NCBI GenBank assembly: GCA_016937995.1
Contig: JAFGVM010000001.1
Span: 1 to 53,238 of the forward strand
Source of the DNA: Candidatus Delongbacteria bacterium
GTDB lineage: Bacteria > UBA4055
Length of the DNA: 53,238 nucleotides
Direction: 5' to 3'
Each line of letters opens with the position of its first letter. Position 1 is the first letter of the stretch. The notes under the pieces are model-generated. The model saw only the letters and a list, made by a program, of their open reading frames with translations, was not told where the DNA came from and did no database searches. The translations under genes and the position numbers were made by a program. Positions 16,666 through 25,167 of this stretch are shown piece after piece.

Positions 16666-17472
16666 TTACTTAACTCTTACCTTTGTCATTACTACGTCTT
16701 TAACAGGCTTGTCACCCTTTCCTTTTTCTACAGCTTCAATTTTAAGAGCAACATCCATTCCTTCGATCACTTTTCCGAAAACAGTATGCTTACCGTTCAA
16801 CCATGGTGTTCCATCTTTTTTAGTTACTATGAAAAACTGGGATCCATTAGTTCCAGGTCCTGAATTTGCCATTGCAATAACTCCGTAATCTACGGTTGCT
16901 TTCAATTTGCCTTTCGTAGCAAATTTTCCTTTAAAACCTGTTTTCTCAATATACCATTCGATAGGATGTTCCATCATCGGTTTTCCGCTTCTTGCCTTAT
17001 TACATTCTTCAATTATTTTTGAAATTTCCTTATCTCTCGTAGTCTCATTATTGGACTGTAAATAAGGTATCACCATTTGTTGAAATACATCTCCAGCCAT
17101 TGTTTCATCTGTAATTTTTCCTGACTTTATCTCTTTTCCTTCGTCAAAACATTCATCCTCAAATTTATATCCTGGATTTCCTGTACCTGTACCCAGCGGA
17201 CATCCACCCTGGATCATGAAATCACTTATTACTCTGTGAAAGATCAGTCCATCGTAAAAAGGTTTTTTTACTTTAGCTTTTGAAATTGGATCTGTCCATT
17301 CCTTAGTTCCATTTGCCAGACCGATGAAGTTCGCAACTGTCTTGGGAGCAATATCTGGCCAAAGCTCGATCTTGATTGTGCCCATTGTTGTTTCCATTGT
17401 AACTATTGGATTAGCAGCATAAAGCTGTATTATGCCTGCAACGAATAATAATGCGATCAGTAATTTTTTCAT
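16666..17472 (-). CDS. Exported cyclophilin with insertion
   Basis: This is a periplasmic peptidyl-prolyl isomerase of 268 residues. A cleavable signal peptide (LLIALLFVAGIIQLYA) precedes a cyclophilin domain with FHRVISDFMIQGG and ANSGPGTNGSQFFIV. Compared with the 175-residue neighbour, about 75-80 residues are inserted between FEDECFDEG and LKATVDYGVIAMA. The insert is charged, includes IPYLQSNNETTRDKEI and IEWYIEKTGFKGKF, and is shared with the next upstream gene. This suggests a subfamily with an added lid or partner-binding element (inference). AAAGGGA precedes the ATG. It belongs to a four-isomerase cluster. Confidence 0.93.
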   Translation of the reverse strand: MKKLLIALLFVAGIIQLYAANPIVTMETTMGTIKIELWPDIAPKTVANFIGLANGTKEWTDPISKAKVKKPFYDGLIFHRVISDFMIQGGCPLGTGTGNPGYKFEDECFDEGKEIKSGKITDETMAGDVFQQMVIPYLQSNNETTRDKEISKIIEECNKARSGKPMMEHPIEWYIEKTGFKGKFATKGKLKATVDYGVIAMANSGPGTNGSQFFIVTKKDGTPWLNGKHTVFGKVIEGMDVALKIEAVEKGKGDKPVKDVVMTKVRVK

Positions 17473-17496
17473 TTCATATCCCTTTAAATTATTTTA

Positions 17497-18390
17497 TCAG
17501 TTGATTACGACCCTTGAAATAATAACATCTTTCAACGGTTTATCTTTTTCACCTGTCTCAACATTTTCTATCTTATGAACAACATCCATTCCTTCAATCA
17601 CCATTCCAAAGACAGTATGTTTACCGTCTAGCCATGGAGTACCTTCTTTTTTTGTAACAATGAAAAATTGTGAACCGTTAGAATTTGGACCTGAATTTGC
17701 CATTGCGATAACACCGTATTTCACATTTGCCTTTAGTCGTTTCGGTATCAACCTTCCCTTATGACCCGTTTTTTCCAGATACCATTCTATCGGATAATCC
17801 TTTATTGGTTCTCCACTTTGAGCTTTATTACATCTTTCAAGAAGGTCCTGAATATCTTTGTCTCTGGTATCTTCATTTGTTCTCTGTAGATAAGGCATTA
17901 TCACTCTGTTGAATACTTCTCCAGCAATATAATCATTTTCAATCTCACCGGATGTCAGTTCTTCACCTACGTCAAAACATTCATCCTCGAACCTGTACCC
18001 AGGACCACCAGTACCGGTTCCTAATGGACATCCACCCTGGATCATAAAATCTTTTATTACTCTGTGAAATATTAGACCATCATAAAAAGGTCTGTTAACT
18101 TTCATACCTGATCGTGGATCTGTCCATTCCTTTTTGCCTGTTGCCAGACCAATAAAATTGGATACAGTCTTCGGAGCAATCTCCGGCCAAAGTTCTATTC
18201 TGATATTTCCGTAGTTTGTTTCTATCGTTGCAAAAGGATTTTTTTGATTCTGAGATTTTGCTTCATGATCCAGAGAAACTTCAGATGATTTATTAACTCC
18301 TTCTGAAGTGTCTGTTTTTTTTTGATCCTGTGAACAGCTTAAAAAAAGGATCAGCATCATTATTGTGAGTACTAAGTTTCTATTGAACAT
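17497..18390 (-). CDS. Cyclophilin lipoprotein with insertion
   Basis: This is a membrane-anchored periplasmic or surface peptidyl-prolyl isomerase of 297 residues. The signal peptide has a lipobox ending LFLSC near residue 19, followed by a 30-residue charged linker and then a cyclophilin domain (FHRVIKDFMIQGG, ANSGPNSNGSQFFIV, WLDGKHTVFGMVIEG). The same insertion as in the downstream paralogue occurs after FEDECFDVG, with the conserved PYLQRTNEDTRDKDI and IEWYLEKTGHKGR. The two probably arose by tandem duplication. CAGGGA lies before the ATG, and the FKBP gene ends 15 bases upstream. Confidence 0.93.
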   Translation of the reverse strand: MFNRNLVLTIMMLILFLSCSQDQKKTDTSEGVNKSSEVSLDHEAKSQNQKNPFATIETNYGNIRIELWPEIAPKTVSNFIGLATGKKEWTDPRSGMKVNRPFYDGLIFHRVIKDFMIQGGCPLGTGTGGPGYRFEDECFDVGEELTSGEIENDYIAGEVFNRVIMPYLQRTNEDTRDKDIQDLLERCNKAQSGEPIKDYPIEWYLEKTGHKGRLIPKRLKANVKYGVIAMANSGPNSNGSQFFIVTKKEGTPWLDGKHTVFGMVIEGMDVVHKIENVETGEKDKPLKDVIISRVVIN

Positions 18391-18405
18391 TTAGATCCCT
18401 GATTG

Positions 18406-19125
18406 TTAATTTACGATTTCCAGTAGTTCTACTTCAAATATCAGTACCGAGTTCGCAGGTATCTTACCTGTAGCTCTTTCACCATAACCGTATTTTGCAG
18501 GAATGTATAATACATACTTACTTCCTGGAGTCATAAGTCTGATACCTTCCTGCCAGCCTTTTATTACTTTTCCAAGTTTAAATTCAAGCGGTTCGCCTCT
18601 GTCATAAGAGCTGTCAAAAACCTCTCCGTTTATCAAAGTGCCTTTGTAGTGGACCTTAACTGTATTTACTGTCATAGGATGCTTGCCAGATCCCTCTCTT
18701 ATCACTTTATACTGAAGACCGGAAGGAGTTACTTTCACACCTTCTTTAGTTTTATTTTCTGCAAGAAATGCTTCACCGAGCTTTAGATTTTCCTCAGGAG
18801 ATATACCATCCACTGAAACACCATCATCTTCTTTCTTTTTAGCTACCATTTCCTTACCATCACTTTTTATTCTCATGATCTCTTCCTGGGAAAGAAGCAA
18901 AGGGTAATTATCAGCTTCATCTTTAAATCCCTGTAGAAATGGTTCAATTTTAAATTCAGGACTAGCAAGAAGTTTTCTCGCAAGATCTATTCCAAAAGTA
19001 TAGCTTGATTTATCTTCTTTCGTCTTTAGATCTTCCTTGTTCAATCTGCTCTTTTTTTGCTCTACACAGCTCATCAGTGCAATAACAATTGCCAATGCTA
19101 AAATTATCCGTAAGATCATTTTCAT
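18406..19125 (-). CDS. FKBP-type peptidyl-prolyl isomerase lipoprotein (FkpA/Mip-like)
   Basis: This is a periplasmic folding catalyst of 239 residues. It has a lipobox (IALMSC) near residue 21. An N-terminal helical dimerisation segment follows (YTFGIDLARKLLASPEFKI ... EENLKLGEAFLAENKTKEGV). The C-terminal FKBP domain (residues 125-239) shows VKVHYKGTLINGEVFDSSYD, VIKGWQEGIRLMTPG, YGYGERATGKIPANSVLIF and FEVELLEI. This is the FkpA/Mip plan. AAAGGAG lies 7 bases before the ATG. It is the first gene of the four-isomerase run and has a 384-base intergenic region upstream. Confidence 0.94.
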   Translation of the reverse strand: MKMILRIILALAIVIALMSCVEQKKSRLNKEDLKTKEDKSSYTFGIDLARKLLASPEFKIEPFLQGFKDEADNYPLLLSQEEIMRIKSDGKEMVAKKKEDDGVSVDGISPEENLKLGEAFLAENKTKEGVKVTPSGLQYKVIREGSGKHPMTVNTVKVHYKGTLINGEVFDSSYDRGEPLEFKLGKVIKGWQEGIRLMTPGSKYVLYIPAKYGYGERATGKIPANSVLIFEVELLEIVN

Positions 19126-19375
19126 ATTGGTGCTCCTTTAGGTTAATTTGTCAATTTATAGCTAACTCAATACTCTTTTCAACAAAGGAATGTAAATATA
19201 TAAATAATTTCTTAATATGACAAGTTTAATATATAGTCTGAATCAAGCAACTTTGTGCTTGGGAATTTCTTTATAATAATTTATTGTTGTAAATCTTTGC
19301 CGGCATTTATACATTTATTCGTAAAGACAGGACCATATCATGGATACAATTAAAAAAAATTCTTAATTGAGTCAG
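19126..19375. other. Intergenic region between divergent genes
   Basis: No ORF or RNA gene is evident. It should contain the promoter of the isomerase cluster. It holds minor inverted repeats: CAAGCA/TGCTTG at 19244-19261 and CAATTAA/TTAATTG at about 19348-19370. The rest of the gap to 19509 is filled by repeat elements listed separately. Confidence 0.5.
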
Positions 19376-19411
19376 GAGTGAAGTTAGAAGTTAGAAGTTA
19401 GAGGTCAGAGG
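19376..19411 (+). repeat. Heptamer repeat array (AGTTAGA unit), locus 3
   Basis: AGTTAGA occurs three times in tandem, followed by the variant GGTCAGA. It is followed directly by a P2 palindrome and a P3 hairpin, then the methyltransferase gene. Confidence 0.75.
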
Positions 19412-19413
19412 CG

Positions 19414-19438
19414 GGGGAAGGTTTCCACACCTTCCCGG
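19414..19438 (+). repeat. Palindrome repeat P2, copy f
   Basis: GGGAAGGT (19416-19423) pairs with ACCTTCCC (19430-19437) and is preceded by GG. Confidence 0.75.
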
Positions 19439-19452
19439 AATCTTTAAAAAAT

Positions 19453-19486
19453 AGATTGCCACGGATTTAAAAAATCCTCGCAATGA
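19453..19486 (+). repeat. Hairpin repeat P3, copy 2
   Basis: AGATTGCCACGGATTTA, a loop and AAATCCTCGCAATGAC form the same imperfect hairpin as at 818-853. It lies in the leader of the methyltransferase, ending 22-23 bases before the ATG. Confidence 0.75.
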
Positions 19487-19509
19487 CAATAAAACAAAGA
19501 GAAAATAAA

Positions 19510-20310
19510 ATGAATAAATATTACGATACAAATAAGAAGAACTGGAATGAAAGAGTCAACATCCACAAAAATTCAAAGTTCTATGATGTGGAAGGATTTT
19601 TGAAAGGTAAAAGTTCGCTTAAGTGCTTAGAGCTGACTGAGCTCGGTGATGTGAAAGATAAAAAGATACTTCACCTGCAGTGCCATTTTGGGATGGATTC
19701 AATATCTTTGAGCAGAATGGGGGCAGAAGTAACCGGTGCAGATTTTTCATCAAATGCTATTGAACTTGCGAGAGAGCTTGCAGAAAAGACAGGATCAAAC
19801 ACTAGATTTATATGCGCCAATGTGCTTGAACTGAATTGGGCATTGGACGGTAAGTTCGATATTGTCTATGCATCTTACGGTGTTTTCTGCTGGATCGATG
19901 ACCTGAACAGATGGTTTGAGATAGCTGCTCATTTTCTAAAGCCTGGTGGAGAATTGATCATTCTCGATGGACATCCAAGTAATAATCTTTATGAATACAA
20001 TGAGGACAAAGGCGAACTTGAGATTGTAGGCCCGTACTTTAATGACAAAGCACATCGTTATGAGGAACTCTACACCTATACAGACGGAGATGTGAAAATG
20101 GAGAATCATGTTGAATACGAATGGGCTCATCCGGTCAGTGAATTCATAATGGCAGCCGTTAAAAACGGACTAAAGATCACTTCTTTCAAAGAATCTCCCC
20201 TGTGTGGATGGGAAAGATTTCCGAATATGAAGAAAAAAGATGAAGAATACTGGATACTTGAAAGTAAGGATCTGCCTTTCATCTTTTCAATGAAATGTGT
20301 TAAGGAATAA
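19510..20310 (+). CDS. Class I SAM-dependent methyltransferase
   Basis: This cytoplasmic enzyme would transfer a methyl group from S-adenosylmethionine to an unknown acceptor. The 266-residue protein starts MNKYYDTNKKNWNERVN. It carries motif I as ILHLQCHFGMDSISLSR near residue 60, the acidic end of strand 2 in VTGADFSSNAI, motif II/IV in FDIVYASYGVFCWIDD, and LKPGGELIILDGHP. The QCHFG version of motif I recurs in a bacterial subfamily of Methyltransf_11/25 proteins. I start at the ATG at 19510 with a weak AAAGAG upstream; the in-frame ATG at 19483 lies inside the P3 repeat. It appears monocistronic. Confidence 0.88.
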   Translation: MNKYYDTNKKNWNERVNIHKNSKFYDVEGFLKGKSSLKCLELTELGDVKDKKILHLQCHFGMDSISLSRMGAEVTGADFSSNAIELARELAEKTGSNTRFICANVLELNWALDGKFDIVYASYGVFCWIDDLNRWFEIAAHFLKPGGELIILDGHPSNNLYEYNEDKGELEIVGPYFNDKAHRYEELYTYTDGDVKMENHVEYEWAHPVSEFIMAAVKNGLKITSFKESPLCGWERFPNMKKKDEEYWILESKDLPFIFSMKCVKE

Positions 20311-20495
20311 CAGACATCCTCAATTTGTGTGTGACAAAAAACTAAGATACGATCAAAGCACTTCACACTATCATATTAATATTTTAAACTTCATATTATA
20401 CATTTCATAATGTTTTTTAATATTTCCTTGATAATATATTAATTTTTTATTACATTTCTTCATATCGTTAATAAAAATCAATTAAGGAGATTGTT

Positions 20496-21659
20496 ATGAA
20501 GAGAGTAATGTTTTTTACATTAGTATTATCAATTTTAACACTGATCAGTTGCGCTAAGAAAAAAAATTCTATAGAAAAGAATGAAGACGGAGTATCGATC
20601 TATAAGAACTCCACCTCACCATCCAATCCAAATTTTACTTACGAATTCATTGAAGATGGTACGATCCCTTTCTTTGAGGGAGAAAATAATGAAGAAAGAG
20701 ATTTTAAACAACCTACTGCAGTAATTGAAGATAAAGACGGCAACATTTTCGTTGCAGGAAGCAATGTAGCTAAGATATTCAAATTCTCACCAGATTATAA
20801 ATTTATTAATTCTTTCGGTGGAAAAGGATTAGGTCCGGGTGAATTTGAAGGAGGACCTTCATCTTTAACATATCACCGTGGGCAACTTCTTGCACCTTGC
20901 TGGAGAAACACTTCTACCAATGTTTATGATACCGATGGAAATTTCATAGAAAAAATACCTCCGGGAATAAATGCAGGATTCTCAGGTCAAATTTCTTTCA
21001 ATAATAGAATGCTTATGAATACTGAATCAAGAAAAGATGATGATAATGAGGCTATCGTAACTTCTTCAATAGTATTGATAGATACCAGTTTTAAGAGTAT
21101 TGATAAGATTATATACGAAAAAGATACAAGAACACTTTTGAGGACTTTCAGGGTCAGCGACATGTATGTCAGATTTGCAGCAGGTAAGGATATCTTTTAT
21201 GTCGGAGATGTCTCTGAGAATGCTTATAAGATCTTTGGATATGATAAGAATTTTACTAAAACTATGGAGATCAAAAAAAAGTACAGATCAGAAATAGAAG
21301 AAGATTCAATGGCAGTAGTATATTCTTTTAATCCTGATAATCTTGGTGGAAGTTTCGATAGAAAGTATAAAACAAATGCGAAAGATAGAACTCTTTACTA
21401 TAAATCAATAAATCATATGTTCGTTGATGAGAATGACAGACTCTGGGTAGTTTCCCCTACTAAAAACAAGAAAGATCAAAAAGGTCTTTATGTTGATATT
21501 TTTGAAAAAGGAATTTATCTGAACACAATTTATTTACCGTTCTATCAAAGTAAAGACTTCTCTTATGTTTATTCAGCTATGTTCTTGAGAAATGGAAAAC
21601 TATTCTATGTTGATCGCGACAATGCATGTATCAGGGTATATACATATCAAGACAAATAA
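20496..21659 (+). CDS. 6-bladed beta-propeller lipoprotein (DUF5128-like), second copy
   Basis: Predicted lipoprotein of 387 residues, function unknown. Its lipobox LTLISC is near residue 19. It shares the plan of the gene at 1533-2684: an ENEDGVSIYKN-like opening after the signal peptide, FGGKGLGPGEFEGGPSSL matching the family's G-x-GPGE motif, and a C-terminal ENDRLWVVSPTKN strand parallel to YNRLWVLATNERN in the other copy, followed by GLYVDIFEKGIYLNTI against GMYVDIFKNGIYQNSI. AAGGAGA lies 5-6 bases before the ATG. A terminator follows, so it is probably transcribed alone. Confidence 0.87.
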   Translation: MKRVMFFTLVLSILTLISCAKKKNSIEKNEDGVSIYKNSTSPSNPNFTYEFIEDGTIPFFEGENNEERDFKQPTAVIEDKDGNIFVAGSNVAKIFKFSPDYKFINSFGGKGLGPGEFEGGPSSLTYHRGQLLAPCWRNTSTNVYDTDGNFIEKIPPGINAGFSGQISFNNRMLMNTESRKDDDNEAIVTSSIVLIDTSFKSIDKIIYEKDTRTLLRTFRVSDMYVRFAAGKDIFYVGDVSENAYKIFGYDKNFTKTMEIKKKYRSEIEEDSMAVVYSFNPDNLGGSFDRKYKTNAKDRTLYYKSINHMFVDENDRLWVVSPTKNKKDQKGLYVDIFEKGIYLNTIYLPFYQSKDFSYVYSAMFLRNGKLFYVDRDNACIRVYTYQDK

Positions 21660-21699
21660 TACTCTCATCTTATTTATCAAACAACTTCGAAAGCAATTA

Positions 21700-21732
21700 G
21701 GCTAAAAGAATTTAAAACTTTTAGCCTTTTTT
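21700..21732 (+). terminator. Rho-independent terminator
   Basis: GGCTAAAAG at 21700-21708 pairs with CTTTTAGCC at 21718-21726 and is followed by TTTTTT. It ends the propeller lipoprotein transcript. Confidence 0.85.
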
Positions 21733-21814
21733 ATTATTGCATTCTGTTTCATATTGTTTTAAATATTTATAGTTTTTAACCATGCATTAAATCTTCAAAA
21801 TTAGGAGTTTCATT

Positions 21815-24800
21815 ATGAAAAACAACAGCTCTTTAAGATTTATTCCGATAATTTTATTAATTTCAACATTTATCTTTACCAAAAACATTTACTCAAAAAT
21901 AGAAATGGTTATTCAAAGTGAACATTCAGGTAGTATAAATTCTATCGCAATTGACAAGAATGATAAATTCTTATACTCAGCAAGTTTTAATGAGATCAAA
22001 ATATGGAATTACAAGACAGGTGGACTGGCAAAAACATTGAATGTTCTTACCGATCTATACTCAATGACTTTGCATCCAAATGGTAAATACCTAATAACTG
22101 GTAGTTATGGCAAATTGGAATACCGCGACATTAAAACTGGGAAACTTGTTAAGACATTAAGGAAAAGCGAGTTTATTTCAGACAAATTAAAAATTGACCC
22201 TTCTGGGAATTATCTAATTTCTATCGAGAATGAAAAGTTTATCAAAATTTGGGACCTGAAAACTGATCAATGTGCTAGAACAATAAACGGTGACAGACAT
22301 TTTGTTACTGATTATGTTTTTTCTCCTGATGGAAAATATATTTTAACGGTTGGTTTTAGTAATGATATAAATGTATTTGATCTGAAAACCGGAAAACTTG
22401 TAAAAGAAATCTATATCGGTGAAGAAGGTACCAATATAGAAAATGTTGCAATTGATAGTAAGGGCGAAACGATAGTTGCTTCTCAGTATCAAAGGATCTA
22501 CGTTATCGATTTTTATACAGGCAAACAAAAAATGATGATAACACAGTCTGAAAATATAAGTTCACTGGCAATAGATCCTGAAAACAAGTATATCTTAAGC
22601 CCAACTAAGGGAGGGATAATATTTTGGGATATTAGAAATGGGAATATTGCTCAGCAAAGTATAAATCCTTATGGGAAAAAATTTGTATTTAACAACGCAA
22701 AAACCGCTGTGATTACAGGTGTTGAGGGTACACATTTAAACGAAGTAAACCTGAATAATCCTAGTTCAACAAGAAATTTCGGTATTGATCCCGACTTTCA
22801 CAGAGTCACTTTTCTGCATACTGATGAAACAATCTTGATGACATGTGACGATTATGAAGTTTACTTCTGGGACATAGAATCCGGAGCTTTAATTGACCGT
22901 TTCGATCCCGAGCAAGTAAGTAGAGAAGGTGTTTTTCGTGGTGGATTACACAGCATTGCTTTAAGTGATGACAAAAAACAATTTCTCACAGCAGATAAAT
23001 CATCAATAAAAATCTGGAATTACAAGACAAAAAAGCTTATTAAAAAATTTAATGTGACAGACTACAAAAATGGCCACGGGCACGATGGTTGCGGTTATGT
23101 AATTGTCGATCCATTATTCAAATATGCAGTTACTTACGGTAAAGATATTATTCTATGGAATATTTTAACAGGAGAATTTATTACAAAAGTCTCAGACAGA
23201 TCTTATGGTTTCTTTTTAATTGATCCCACGAATAATTTTTTAGTTCATATGCGCTACGGTAATAATGTAGAGATAAGAAAATTAAACAATCTTGAACTTG
23301 TTACTTCTTTTAATCTTCCAAGAAGTGGATTTGCTTCAATGTCATTTGACTTTTCAGGTAAGTATCTTGTTTTTGAGACCGAGGGCAAGGCTTTTGATGT
23401 TTATAATTTTGAAGATAAAAAATGGGAAAAGGGTTCTGAATCATACTTAAAAGACCTAACCGGTTTTAAAACTTCACAAAATAAATATTACAAGAATAAA
23501 GGGTCAGTTTTCTGGAACATCTATTCGCAAAACAGTGCAATATTTGAAAAAGACCAGTTCGGATTATTAAGCAGATCAGGAAAATTGATCATTTCTTCAA
23601 ATCCTGATAAATCGTTACAGATTACAAACTCCTGTTCTCAAAAAAGTTTCAAACTTTTAAGTAGCAGCAATGACTGGGTTATGTTCAATGATGAAGGATA
23701 TTTTGATGCTTCAAGATATGGTGGTAAGTTGGTATCCATGTCTAATGAGAATCTTGAAGTATTTTCAATTGATCAGTTCGCAATAAAAAACAACAGACCA
23801 GACCTGATACTTAAATATATTGGCGTATCAGACAATTTGACCATAGAACACTTTAAACAGCAATATCAAAGAAGATTAAGAAAACTGGGACTTACTGAAG
23901 ATCAATTATCCTCTGATCTTCATGCTCCTGATGCAAAAATAAAAAATATAACAACTTCGTTCAATTTTTCAGAAATCTCATTCTCTTTAACTGATACAAA
24001 ATACGATTTGAATTCTTACAACATTTATGTTAATGATGTCCCTGTGTATGGATCTGATGGGAAAAAGATAGAAGGAAAGAGTATCGAACTATCGGAGAAT
24101 GTTGAGATCACTCAGGGAAATAACAAGATCGAGATTTCTTGTATGAATAGCAAAGGTGTAGAGAGTTATAGAGCTTATACTTATGCAGATTATAAAGAAC
24201 TAAAGAAATCAGCTCTTTATTTACTTTCGTTCGGGGTTTCTGATTATAAAGATAATGCTCTTGATCTAAAATATGCTGCAAAAGATGCAGAAGATATTTC
24301 TGAAGCTTTTTCTAAACTGAATTCAAAACAGTTCTCGAATGTTTATTCCCAAGTATTTACAAATAATGACGTAACTATAGATAATATCAAAAATGCTATG
24401 AGTTTTCAAATGCTTAATGCGCGACCAAACGATTTCTTCGTTTTATTCATTGCCGGTCATGGAATTCACGATAATGACCCCGAAAATACTTACTATTTCC
24501 TCACACACGAATCAGATTTGAACGATCTTAAAAATACAGCTGCGAATTTTGAATTAATTGAGGATATACTTGACGGGATTCCTCCTAGAAATAAACTATT
24601 CCTAATGGACACATGTGAATCAGGAGAGCTTGAGGATGGTGATATCAATGTGTATGCATCAGCTGATGGTTCCAGAGGATTAAAAAGTAGAGGAATAAAG
24701 ATTAATAATACCAATAACTTTAAATCGAAACCTTCAACAGATAGATACATTTACGAAAAGAACAGATATATCTATAACGACCTTGCTAGAAGGACCGGAG

Positions 24801-25057
24801 CGATAGTTTTCTCTTCTTCAAGAGGAGGAGAGCTCTCTTATGAAAGAGATGATATTCAGAACGGATTATTTACTGAAGAGTTAATAAATTGTCTTAAATC
24901 AAGTGATGCCGATACAGACAATGACGGAATTATCTCAACAGAGGAACTCAGGATATTCGTTGGCAAGAAGGTTGCTGAGCAATCCGGAGGACTGCAGCAT
25001 CCTACTATTGACAGAGATAATATTTACCAGAAATTTGGATTTAAGTCTTCAAAATAA
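21815..25057 (+). CDS. Secreted WD40-repeat / caspase-family (C14) peptidase with EF-hand
   Basis: This 1080-residue protein begins with a signal peptide (FIPIILLISTFIFTKNIYS), so it acts outside the cytoplasm. Residues 30-560 are WD40 blades (for example SIAIDKNDKFLYSASFNEIK, IWDLKTDQCARTI, YILTVGFSNDINVFDLKTG). After a linker domain, a caspase fold begins near residue 795 (ALYLLSFGVSDYKDN, YAAKDAEDISEAF). The catalytic His is H882 in IAGHGIHD and the Cys is C934 in LMDTCESGE, both intact. A canonical EF-hand loop follows at residues 1033-1044 (DTDNDGIISTEE), then a QHPTIDRDN tail. Calcium binding might therefore regulate it, as in some metacaspases (inference). Substrate and partner are unknown. 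TTAGGAG precedes the ATG. Confidence 0.9.
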   Translation: MKNNSSLRFIPIILLISTFIFTKNIYSKIEMVIQSEHSGSINSIAIDKNDKFLYSASFNEIKIWNYKTGGLAKTLNVLTDLYSMTLHPNGKYLITGSYGKLEYRDIKTGKLVKTLRKSEFISDKLKIDPSGNYLISIENEKFIKIWDLKTDQCARTINGDRHFVTDYVFSPDGKYILTVGFSNDINVFDLKTGKLVKEIYIGEEGTNIENVAIDSKGETIVASQYQRIYVIDFYTGKQKMMITQSENISSLAIDPENKYILSPTKGGIIFWDIRNGNIAQQSINPYGKKFVFNNAKTAVITGVEGTHLNEVNLNNPSSTRNFGIDPDFHRVTFLHTDETILMTCDDYEVYFWDIESGALIDRFDPEQVSREGVFRGGLHSIALSDDKKQFLTADKSSIKIWNYKTKKLIKKFNVTDYKNGHGHDGCGYVIVDPLFKYAVTYGKDIILWNILTGEFITKVSDRSYGFFLIDPTNNFLVHMRYGNNVEIRKLNNLELVTSFNLPRSGFASMSFDFSGKYLVFETEGKAFDVYNFEDKKWEKGSESYLKDLTGFKTSQNKYYKNKGSVFWNIYSQNSAIFEKDQFGLLSRSGKLIISSNPDKSLQITNSCSQKSFKLLSSSNDWVMFNDEGYFDASRYGGKLVSMSNENLEVFSIDQFAIKNNRPDLILKYIGVSDNLTIEHFKQQYQRRLRKLGLTEDQLSSDLHAPDAKIKNITTSFNFSEISFSLTDTKYDLNSYNIYVNDVPVYGSDGKKIEGKSIELSENVEITQGNNKIEISCMNSKGVESYRAYTYADYKELKKSALYLLSFGVSDYKDNALDLKYAAKDAEDISEAFSKLNSKQFSNVYSQVFTNNDVTIDNIKNAMSFQMLNARPNDFFVLFIAGHGIHDNDPENTYYFLTHESDLNDLKNTAANFELIEDILDGIPPRNKLFLMDTCESGELEDGDINVYASADGSRGLKSRGIKINNTNNFKSKPSTDRYIYEKNRYIYNDLARRTGAIVFSSSRGGELSYERDDIQNGLFTEELINCLKSSDADTDNDGIISTEELRIFVGKKVAEQSGGLQHPTIDRDNIYQKFGFKSSK

Positions 25058-25097
25058 CTTTCTAATTAATATTACAAATTATGATTAATGTGATGGT

Positions 25098-25129
25098 CTA
25101 TAACTCTTATCGGCCATATATTGTTATAG
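25098..25129 (+). promoter_or_regulatory. Inverted repeat upstream of the sensor pseudogene
   Basis: CTATAAC (25098-25104) and GTTATAG (25123-25129) are perfect 7-base arms 18 bases apart in the gap before the sensor gene. A binding site is possible, but AT-rich chance pairing cannot be excluded. Confidence 0.3.
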
Positions 25130-25167
25130 TTAAAGCATTGACCGTAATTTCTGAAAGGAATTAAAGT

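Noticed and set aside
19376-19411. CRISPR-like short repeat array
   Set aside because: Units are 7 bases in direct tandem with no spacers, and no cas gene is in the window.
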